Positions 52,803 through 61,942 of a DNA stretch of 64,000 nt are shown here, in pieces. Numbering within the stretch: the first letter of the stretch is position 1; every line of letters starts with the position of its first letter. The notes under the pieces were generated by a model, which was not told the origin of the DNA, made no database searches, and saw nothing but the letters and a program-made list of their open reading frames with translations. This stretch comes from Eutreptiella sp. 'Long Island Sound 2002' (Eukaryota; Euglenozoa; Euglenophyceae; Eutreptiales; Eutreptiaceae): contig OZ038381.1 of NCBI GenBank assembly GCA_964036045.1, positions 70,556,242-70,620,241 on the forward strand. The letters run 5' to 3'. Both the position numbers and the translations under genes were made by a program.

Positions 52803-54634
52803 AGACGCCGGTTGGGAAGAAAACTCGGGTTAACACACGCACGGCCGTGACAGTGCGAAAGCCGCCTGATTGGTGGATACCAGGACCTGCTGAGCCTGAG
52901 CGGGCATCAGTCCCTGGATATCGCCAGGATGATGACATCCGGTGGTTGCAAACAGAACCCTACTGGAGTGCAATACCTGTTCCAACTCCCATCGGTGTTA
53001 TCCGCGTGCGTCGTCCACTTCTCGAGGCAGCTGTATCCAACGCCAAAGATGGAGGGTTCCCACCAACTTTGGCGTTGGGGACAGCTGCCCCGAGAAGTGG
53101 ACGACGCACGCGGATAACACCGATGGGAGTTGGAACAGGTATTGCACTCCAGGAAGTGCAGCTGCCTCCGGGGACGGACCAACATCAGGCAACAGCAGCT
53201 GAGCCCACATTGTTGGCAAAAGGAGTTTGTCGTTATGGAGATCATGCGAACTCATGGATGGACCCCACTACCAAGGAAATGATGAAGAAGAGAGCTAAAA
53301 TACCGTCATGGGATGGAAAGGAGGAGAGAAAAAAGGAGTGGCTCAAAAAGTATGGACAGTGGAGACGTTCGCATGCATCCAGGTACACCGAGCACGTGCA
53401 GTGTGAGATGTTGCTGGCGGCATTGACAAATGACGAAAAACGCCAGGATGATACAGAACAGTTTGTTGATAACCAGCTGGGTTATGCAGAGTTGTTCAAG
53501 GCTGTTACGGGTGAAAAGATGGAAGATATCGATACACCGTCCCGTGAGTGACAGGACGAAAACCTGCCAGAAGGACCACTTACCGGTGCCAAGTTCGCCA
53601 AGTGGATGACGAGCTGGAGCCGAAAAGGATAACAGGTACCAGGAGGCGTGACAATGGAAGCGGCGAAGATACAAATGATGACAGAGTTTGCGTGGTATGT
53701 CACACGAAACCCGAATGATAGGACAATGGGAAAGGCCTATGACCAGCTGTGGCAGGCGGAAAGTGAAAGGGATTTCAGCCACAGTTCCTTGGAGGTGTTT
53801 TTTACTATTATGCCACAGTTGCGCACTCAGGAACGCAGAAAGAAAGCTGAAGGTCAACTGCTATGTCATCTGCAAGAGACACAAGTCAGTTTGATTGGAC
53901 GAAGAAGGTCCCACCGATTTAAACCTGAAAGAGCCGGAAGAGATCGTACCAGTTCTTCGGCGGAGAGACACAGATCATTTTCTGGAGGAAGCCAGAAATG
54001 GATGACGGATGCAAGGGAGAGAAACTGATCGCGAGAACGCAGCCGAAACCGGGAGAGCAGCCGAGGGCATGGTGAACCTTCAGGCAATTCGGGATACAGG
54101 GATCGCGGCAATAGTAGGGACAAGGACAGAGGTGGACGTTATAATGAACGACGGTCGAGTAGCCGAGATACTACGAGCAGGTCTGATAGAAGGGATGGCG
54201 GTGAACGGTGCAAATCTCCTGCTTTCACCCCGCAGAAGGGTCCTAGTACTGCCAGATCCAGTGCGAGTACCAGTACAGTGGGTAAATGAATATGCTATTA
54301 CTGTAAGAAACCTGGACACATTTCCAAGGAGTGCCCGCAATTCAAAGATGTGGTGTGCCACAACTGTGGGCAGGAAGGACACCAATCTGCCTACTGTCCG
54401 CAGAAAAAACGGGACGAAGTCCTGGCTGTGGGTCTAAAGATGGAAGGAGCGGCAGGAATTCAACCGGCAGATCCAAGTCGGCCGAGAAACGAGGAGAAGG
54501 TCACAATTGTGGCAAGACCGGACATTGAGCTGCAGAATGTCCGCATCCCAAGATACAATAGAGGCCCGGCAAGTATCGTTGTCGACATCCACCGAAAAGG
54601 TGGTATAATTGGCGGCAACCAACAAGCCCCCTGA
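52793..54634 (+). pseudogene. Ty3-type gag, capsid/nucleocapsid part with two CCHC knuckles
   Basis: One frame with stops at 53,549, 53,628, 54,026 and 54,287. The capsid-like part has KIPSWDGKEERKKEW, EMLLAALTND and EFAWYVTRN-like segments typical of retrotransposon gag. After an Arg/Ser-rich linker come two zinc knuckles, CYYCKKPGHISKEC and CHNCGQEGHQSAYC (54,293-54,397), which bind RNA in this family. The final TGA overlaps the ATG of the next frame (TGATG at 54,632-54,636), so pol may be reached by reinitiation or frameshift, or the overlap may be an indel. A large inverted repeat sits inside this frame. Confidence 0.8.
52965..53150. repeat. 84-bp near-perfect inverted repeat, 18-bp loop
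   Basis: Arms 52,965-53,048 and 53,067-53,150 differ at three positions. Left arm begins GGAGTGCAATACCTGTTCC; right arm ends with its reverse complement. The gag frame stays open through both arms. Confidence 0.95.
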
Positions 54635-55191
54635 TGCCAGAGCCTGCGCAGATCCAACAACGTAAAGCAGTTCGGGTGGATGTCAGCGCGGTACTGCAGA
54701 GAATTTGCGAGCGGCAAGCTGAAATCAGCACGTTGAACTTCAACGATACAGTGCCCGAGGTGCTTCGACCACCACGTAAGTGAAGAAGGAAAAGTAGGAA
54801 ACAACCACTTGAATTGGTGGTACAAGCAAAGCTGCAGCTCCGCGATGATGTAGGGGTGGCAGATATGTCGGTCCCTACATTGGTTGATACAGGGTGTCAG
54901 GTTTTGATTTTGGCTGGTTTTGAGCTGTTTTCTACTGCGGTGCTGCAGAAGGTGCCCCAGCCCATTGTCTTAGTCCACGCTGGGCGGTCCACTCTTTCAG
55001 GTGGACAAATGGGCGTTTTTGTGACCCTCTCTATACCGGTGATTACTCTTGAAGGTATCAGGATTTTTAAGTGTATCAATGCATTTGTACATGTTGCTTA
55101 CATCGGGCCCCGTGTCATTGTGGGCTACTCGTTTTTGTTACAATACGGGTTGGCGGTGGTGCCTGGTTCAGATTCCGGAGAGGCTCATTAG
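54634..55191 (+). pseudogene. Ty3-type aspartic protease
   Basis: Frame from ATG 54,634 with one stop at the AAGTGA (about 54,780), then open to 55,191. It has LVDTGCQVLIL (catalytic Asp-Thr-Gly, 54,886-54,894) and, about 70 residues later, VIVGYSFLLQYGL, matching the I-(L/V)-G motif of retropepsins. A single-domain protease of this kind acts as a dimer to cleave Gag-Pol. The flap region is unremarkable. Confidence 0.8.
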
Positions 55192-55714
55192 ACGCAAACC
55201 CACGCGCCGTTAGCAGCATGTGCATGACGTCATTGGTGCATGCTCAGCGAGTATGACAGCATCTGTGTCACAGGAATCAATTCCGCAGGCAGGATGTCAG
55301 AAAATACAGGCCGAGAATCCAGGTATCATGTTCACGCCGGACCGGACATCAGGTACTGTGTCACAGCAAGGGAACAGGGAGGAGCAGACAGTCACCTGGC
55401 AGAGGGAGTCGAGGGTACATTTTTCTGAAGTGCCCATACTATATTTTTTTTCTGAATACCCGACGCCCGTCTGTGATAGGCAGGGTTACAACATGCATAC
55501 CACGAAACATTTTAGAGCTGTTTCAGGTGCCCTGAGTGTGACCCTGTGAAGCACGAGAAGTTTTACCTTGAAAGAGAGGCCCGTGAAACGGGGCAACGAG
55601 CCCGCAGGATTAATGAAACCTGTAGATAGGGGGTACAACAGATGTCCATCACTGTGCCCCTCTTGAGTCTGCAATCTTCAGAGTGAGGCCCGTACAACAG
55701 CAGATTCACCTCGT

Positions 55715-56307
55715 ATGGAGCCCCCCCCTTCTTCCCCATTGGCACCACGGAATCCGGCCACTTTTGAGCCGCCGCAGGACTGCTCAAGTTGGATCCCACA
55801 GGGTCAGAACTTAGTACATAGCGTTACACTGCCGGCATTGCTGAGTCAGTACACCAGTACAGTACGCCTCAAGGTCCTAGCCAGGGAACTGCCTCATCAT
55901 GTCTATGGTCAGATTCAGAGTAGATCGGGGCTGACAACTAGGAATAGGTTACAGTGCAGGCTGGCACAATTGATCAGGACTACAGGGGCCATGTCATAGT
56001 AGTCATGGTCAACGATAGCGATCAAATTTTTCAAGTGCGTCAGGCAGACATGATAGCACAGATGGTGCTGGAGTTGCACATCACCCCCGAGGTACAACAA
56101 GTGACAGAACTGGACAGCACCACACGAGGGGAGGCTGGATGTGGTAGTACTGGTGTGCCAGGCCGGCCTCCATGGGTGCAGATGGACCAGAATACCCCCC
56201 CTGATTCCCCAGCCACCTTTCCTAACCCCGACAGTGTGTCGGCATACCATGCGCCACACACAAAGTTACAACATATTTTCTCTGTCGTTTCCAGGTGTTT
56301 TTATTAG
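55715..56307 (+). pseudogene. dUTPase domain of the Ty3-type element
   Basis: Two overlapping frames joined by a one-base shift near 55,950 carry trimeric-dUTPase motifs in order: motif 2 YGQIQSRSGL (about 55,900-55,930), motif 3 AGTIDQDYRGHV (55,957-55,992), motif 4 RQADMIAQMVLE (about 56,040-56,075) and motif 5 RGEAGCGSTG (about 56,127-56,156). The last has Cys for the usual Phe. Motif 1 (around 55,750) is doubtful. The enzyme hydrolyses dUTP to dUMP and keeps uracil out of new cDNA. It lies between protease and RT; in retroviruses it is found next to the protease or between RNase H and integrase. The shift makes this copy inactive. Confidence 0.85.
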
Positions 56308-56467
56308 TTGTGTGTGGTGAAGGGTGAGAGTGGTGTGGGTGGTATCGACCCCCCCCCCCGATTATCGCCCTACCCCCATGATGGACAGAGCGGAGTACGA
56401 CAGATCAGCTGACAGTTACAGCATACAGGGCATCGAGTAAGAGTTTTGTTATTCCTCTGACAGATCC

Positions 56468-57780
56468 TTGTCCTCTCAGAATGATCTCCAGCGGATTCCG
56501 CGGCAGATGAAGAGCCGATTGATGAGGACGAAGCAGAAATCCCAGATCACACGGTCAGAAGTGGATTCAGGTACGGAGAACACTCCAGGCCCATCTGATA
56601 TTTCGGTGTGCAGTGAGCCTGAATCCGTACAAAATAATTCAATTGAGCAGCCTGCAGTATTGCATACGCGCAAGTGGAGGCGCAGGCAGCAGTATTGCTC
56701 AGAGTTCAAGCATAGAGTTCGTAGTGGTAAGCGGGAGAAGAGGGGTGTGCAGGTGGTGGGAGACCTTCAACAAGGTCTGAATACTTATCAGACAGGCTCT
56801 GCACATCAACAGTTCTCCCGCAGCATTAATTCAGTGATTCAGGTGGACAACGGCTGGCCTGAGGGTGAATATTACAGACAGAAATTAATGCAGGACTTTG
56901 CAAAAACAGTTTTTACTACCAAGCATGTGGACGAGATAGACGCAGCAGCTCAGGAAGCGCGTGGTCCACCTGCGAAGGTACAGTTGAAATTGGTACAGAA
57001 ACACCCTGGGCCGCGGGCAGCCAAGCCCATTCGTGCAGTAAGTCTTAGGGAGCAAGTTTTGTGGGAAGAATTGGAGGATTTCCGCAAACGCGGTATGCCG
57101 AGGAAAGCGGAAGAGGATCCGCAGTGGGTATCCCGTTGTTTTTTGGTACCAAAACCAGGCGGCAACAAATGAAGCTTGGTCATCATTCTAGGTACCAAAA
57201 TTGTTGTCTGGAAGAGAAAATTTATTCTTTATCCATAATCGAAGATCAGCTTGCCAATCAGCAAGGCAACTTCATTTTTTCGCTGATTGATTTAGAGGTA
57301 GGGTTCCACCAAATGCACCTTGAGGAGGAATTCAAGCACTTGACGGCTTTTAACACTCCTTTTGGTGTATTTGAGTGGAACATACTCCGAATGGGAGTAA
57401 AAGTGGGGCCTGCAGCATTTCAGGAAATTGTGCAGCATGTTACACTTAAATGCCTTGCTTCCAGACCGTATATCGACGACATTTTATCGTCGTCAGGCAG
57501 AAGCCAATTACCCACACAACAGCAGGACATACCACTGCCCGTTAAAATGGAGGATCCTGTAATCCGTGGTGGATATATAAAAAAGCATTATCAGGATTTA
57601 GTTGCCCTTCTTCAGGCACCGGAGGAGGCTAAACTCACGGTGAAGCCCTCTAAGTGCCATTTATTTAAACGTGTTGTACAGTACGTAGGGCATGTCCTTA
57701 AGGGAGGGAAACGGTACCGCAGCCCAGCGGAAACAGAAGCCCTAGACAACTGGGGTCATACCACTATAAATACAGCATAA
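56468..57780 (+). pseudogene. Ty3-type reverse transcriptase, one frameshift
   Basis: 56,468-57,172 gives a linker then LEDFRKRGMP...WVSRCFLVPKPGG, the N-terminal finger motif. A shift at about 57,165-57,180 removes the R-x-x-x-D-Y-R block, and the second frame carries motif A SLIDLEVGFHQMHL, motif B KVGPAAFQEIV and motif C YIDDIL (about 57,472-57,487), then a thumb-like region with KCHLF...VQYVGHVL. Gypsy-type by order and by the YIDD box. The frame ends at TAA 57,778-57,780. KGFLGLVGSYQMYI-like connection sequence follows in the same area. Confidence 0.85.
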
Positions 57781-57956
57781 AAATTGAAGGGCTTTCTGGG
57801 CTTGGTTGGGTCGTACCAAATGTATATTCCAGATTTTGCGAAATACGCGGCCCCACTGATGGAAGCCCTTAAAGGGAAATATCAGTACGAGGCGCCAGAG
57901 CCCATGCCCCCAAGAACGACGTTAACCTCCCCGTTAAACATCAGCGCATAAAACAC

Positions 57957-58520
57957 ATGCCTAGGAAGGCTAAAAAAATCCGCACCCAGGCTTTGATTGA
58001 TGGTTTCACGCATGTCAAGTCTGCGCTGAGGCGGAAAATCAGCCTATATTTGCCACAGCCTGACCAACCCTGGCGCATACGCTGTGATGCCTGCAATTAT
58101 GCGGTCAGTCCGGCATTGGAGCAGCGTCAGGATGCCGGCAATAGCCATCCAGTAGCCCTTTTTTCCTGTAAACTGCAGGGGGAAAAGGCTAATGGCCTTG
58201 CAAAAAAACGTGATACGGGCCAGTATGCCTGGACCCGCCGGGGATAAGAAGCGTATGCCATTGTGTGCTCTCTGCTGAAGTTTCAATCCTGGAGAGTTTC
58301 CCAGGAAGTCACGGTGCAGACAGACCACAGTGCCATCGTTAAATGGTACAAAGAGGATCTTTGTACCATTTCGGGGCCAATGGGTCGCAGGGCGAGGTGG
58401 CATGAGTTTTTAAGCCGATTGAATCTTTTTATCGAATATCGTCCAGGGGAGGATAATGAAGGGGCAGATGCCCTTTCTAGATGGGCGCATCCTGCGGGGG
58501 AAGCACACGATACAAATTTT
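57957..58520 (+). pseudogene. Ty3-type RNase H
   Basis: PWRIRCDACNYAVSPAL (first Asp), HPVALFSCKL, then a TAA at 58,245 and, in the same frame, EAYAIVCSLLKF (Glu), VQTDHSAIVKW (Asp) and the terminal GADALSRW. This is the standard gypsy RNase H order. It removes the RNA strand during reverse transcription. One in-frame stop breaks it. Confidence 0.85.
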
Positions 58521-59291
58521 CTTCGGGGTGATGCGGATTTGCTTGGTCGGACTGAGGCAGAGCGTGCTGAAAGGGACAGGGTAAGGTCAGCGTTACAGGA
58601 CAAATATCCTGAAGATTCTGCTGCAGTGTATCCTGATACCGAGCATTATGCAGACGCGTGTCACTGGACTGATTGCTATAGGACGCACATGCGGCATGTG
58701 CATTCCCTTCAGGTTCAGTACCTCGAAAGCAAAAGGTCAAAAGCATACGTCAGTCAGGATGGCCGGATGCATGAGACACTTACAGGTCTGTTTCAGCATG
58801 TTTTGCCTCATGTGTGTACAGGGAATGAGCAGTGTGCTCACGATGATTGGACTGGTCCAGTTTTCTCAGTCAGCGAGCGACAGAAAGGTCAGAGCAAACT
58901 GTCGCGCCCCATGCGACGACAGTTGAGATCCCTTCGTATGCAGACTGCAGTGGCGTCGGGTGGTAATCCTTTACAGCATCTCAGCTGGCACATGCCTTGG
59001 GCAGTAAACCTGGCAGTCAACAGTGCCCAGACTATGAAAATCCCCCCAGCGGTAAACGTTTTGGTCGAGGACTGGTCGGACCATTATATGGTTGACCCTC
59101 TTCTTGCTCCGCATTGGCTTCAGATCAAGCGTGAGAGTTTCTGGACCATAGTGGACACAGACTATGTGCTTCATGAGGGCAAAATACGAGCCGATGGCCG
59201 TATCTGTGTTCTCCTGCATCTTGTAGGTTCAGTTACAAAGGCAGGGCATGTATATGCGCATCCTGGTGTAAATCCTGGTGCATCCTGGTAG
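58521..59291 (+). pseudogene. RNase H-integrase linker and start of integrase zinc domain, truncated
   Basis: Open in the RNase H frame to 59,291. The end reads DTDYVLHEGKIRADGRICV...HVYAHPG, the start of the His-His-Cys-Cys domain that precedes the integrase core. The two cysteines, the D-D-E core and any chromodomain are missing because the sequence changes to A/C-rich DNA at about 59,290. The right part of the element may lie beyond LINE D, outside the window. Confidence 0.6.
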
Positions 59292-59299
59292 ATATGTGA

Positions 59300-61680
59300 G
59301 TATATCTGTCGCGCGTGTCGCTGGACAGCGTGGAAAGAATAAATTGGAACGAAGAAAACGACGCACCAAAAGAAAAAAAAAACACAGAAATCGTTTTTAC
59401 TGACCTCAAATCCCCCCCATGAATATTTGCGCCGCTGTTTGGCGAGGTCAGCAGAGAAATCCATACAACCAGACCACAACGAGAACAGAGGGGAGAAACA
59501 GACAAGACAGTGCAACCCGTGCGTGCCCCAAAACACCCAGCAAAGTGCGTGTCGTAGGACTAGTCCAATGGAGCGTGGACACGAAGAGCAACGACGAAGA
59601 AGACAAAAGGTATGTTCCGACACCGAGAGGTATGAAGCCGCCGAAAGAAGGCCGCGCCCCGAACAACTACCAAACCAAAGCAGCACGAGGACAACGCAGA
59701 GAAGGACAAAGTGGAGACCTCATGACTCAACTACGGGTACGGCACGGATAAACATGGTAAACAAACACAAGTAAAAGCGCTTACTCTTGGCCGCCGCCAA
59801 AACCAAAGAGTGGAGTCACCAAATGAAAAGACAAACTCAAGACTAGACTAGACTAGGGTGCGGCAAGGACAAACAACGTAATGGCCAAACAAACACAAGT
59901 AAATGCGCTTGTTCTTGGGCGTCGCCAGAACCAATGAGTGTAGTCACCGAATATAAAGCATAGCACGCTAACAACCGAAGTAGCCTCTCCTCTCCCCTTG
60001 TCTTTTTCTGCCACATGGTGCCTACCTTGGACACGGAGCCAACCGACATGACCAACACCACGGAGCGGAGCAAACAACGGACATGACGAAGAACCGACAA
60101 AACAATACGCCGCTAAACAACACGCGGCAACGACACAACACCAAAGAAACACGAGAACACGGCGGAAAACGACTAAAGGACGAGTACAAGGCCACGCTAC
60201 GACACCGGCAAGGAGGCACAAGGCAAACAAACACCAAACAACCACACATGAAAGCGCATGCACGGGGGTGCCGCGGACAATCAAAGAGTGAAAACGCCAA
60301 GTGTATAGTGTGACACATTAACTACCGGTGCAACCTCTCAATTTCATATCCATGGCCAACATACCAAGCCGTATGGCACGCCCCGCGGAGCCAACCGAAG
60401 TGAACGGAATGGAGCACACGCCGAACATGGCAGAGAACCAATTACACAACACGCCGTGAGCCAACATACGGCAACAAGACATGACGCTGTGTGTCACGAA
60501 CACACATACACGGCTCAGACAACCGTACAACGCCACACAACAACGCAACAACACCATGTACCGAGACGAAACACATACCCAAACACCACACAACACCGAT
60601 CACAACAACACAACGCGGCACAACAAAACACCACAACGAACACGCCACCACAAAAACGCGGGAGAACCACGACCAACCATGCCACACGACATCACCCAGC
60701 GGGGCTACATGGCACCACAATGGAGCTACGTAGCGCAACCAACAAGACAAAACCACAACACCCCGCAACGCCGAGACACAACACACGACAACAAACCTGA
60801 CAGCACGGAACACAACACCACAACCAAGGGCAAAACAACGGTGCGCAACACAACGTGTTACACAACGCAACCAACTGGAAAACCACAACACACAACACCG
60901 AACAACGGTACCTGACGCCACACACCAACGTCCAACCCAACGCACCAAAACACAACGCGACAACACAGCACACCACAACGCAACGCACGCCCAGACACAT
61001 AACGCAACAAGACGAAACCGAAAACCAAAACAACCCCAACGCGACACGCGAAGACGGACACCACGAAACACACAACCTAATACGCGCACGCAACGACACA
61101 CGGCACAAGAGAGCAACGCAAAGGTGGGCGCAACACGGGGAACCCACCTGGAACTAACACAAAACACGACGCGCCACCACGCACCACAACCGCACACTAC
61201 TACACACAACGTCAACACCACCACCAACAACAACCGGACACAACCATATACCACCACCACGACATGACCCGGCACAGCGCAACACACTGTGACGCGCCAC
61301 ACAATACCACGGCAACACGCGGTACCGTACCACAAGGCGGCACTCGACAAACACCGGCGTTACCCAACAACGGCACACAACACGCCACACCACAATCCAA
61401 CGGCAGCTACACGACACCACACAACACAGTGCAATGCTACACAATACGACCAACAAAAAAAACAACATAAACCGCGGCATGGCACAGCCAGCGCCCGGCA
61501 CCGCAGGACACCACCTAACGCGACACAACGAAACAGCACAGCACACACTGCCACACTACGCAACGCCAGGACCACACTACGCCGCACAACCCAACACCAG
61601 CCAACACGGCGCGACAAGGCAACACGAATACGCAACGCCGCGCCACAAACCACAATAAAAAAAGCCGCGACCCCACATCT
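59300..61680 (+). promoter_or_regulatory. A/C-rich leader of LINE D with tandem monomers
   Basis: T-poor DNA without credible genes; long Cys/Val/Trp-rich frames on the minus strand are its shadow. AAACACAAGTAAA...GCGCTT..TCTTGG..GTCACC recurs 128 bp apart (59,763 and 59,891). A longer unit with GGAGCCAACCGA recurs 352 bp apart (60,035 and 60,387), followed in both by a GAACC..ACA.AA-ACGCCG pattern. Repeated monomers before an ORF resemble a LINE 5' promoter region, which is inference. Confidence 0.4.
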
Positions 61681-61942
61681 TATGTGCCGCAGCACCTCCA
61701 ACTGGCTGCTGCTGACCGACGATAAAGAGCACCATTTGTGCCGTGCAATACAGCAGGCAAACAAGATGCCGGAGACACCGACACCAAGGGCAAGAGGTAT
61801 GCCGCCTACCAATCGTGTAAGGTGCACACACGCATGCGACAACACGCGGCAGAAAAATGGGAGGAGCACGTACAGACGAAGCCTCCACACCCACATACCT
61901 GGCACGCAAGAAGACCACACACGCAAGCAAACACAGGACACC

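Noticed and set aside
60442-61350. 302-codon minus-strand frame rich in Cys, Val, Trp and Arg
   Set aside because: Shadow of the A/C-rich leader. Similar hydrophobic frames arise in several phases, and there are no motifs.
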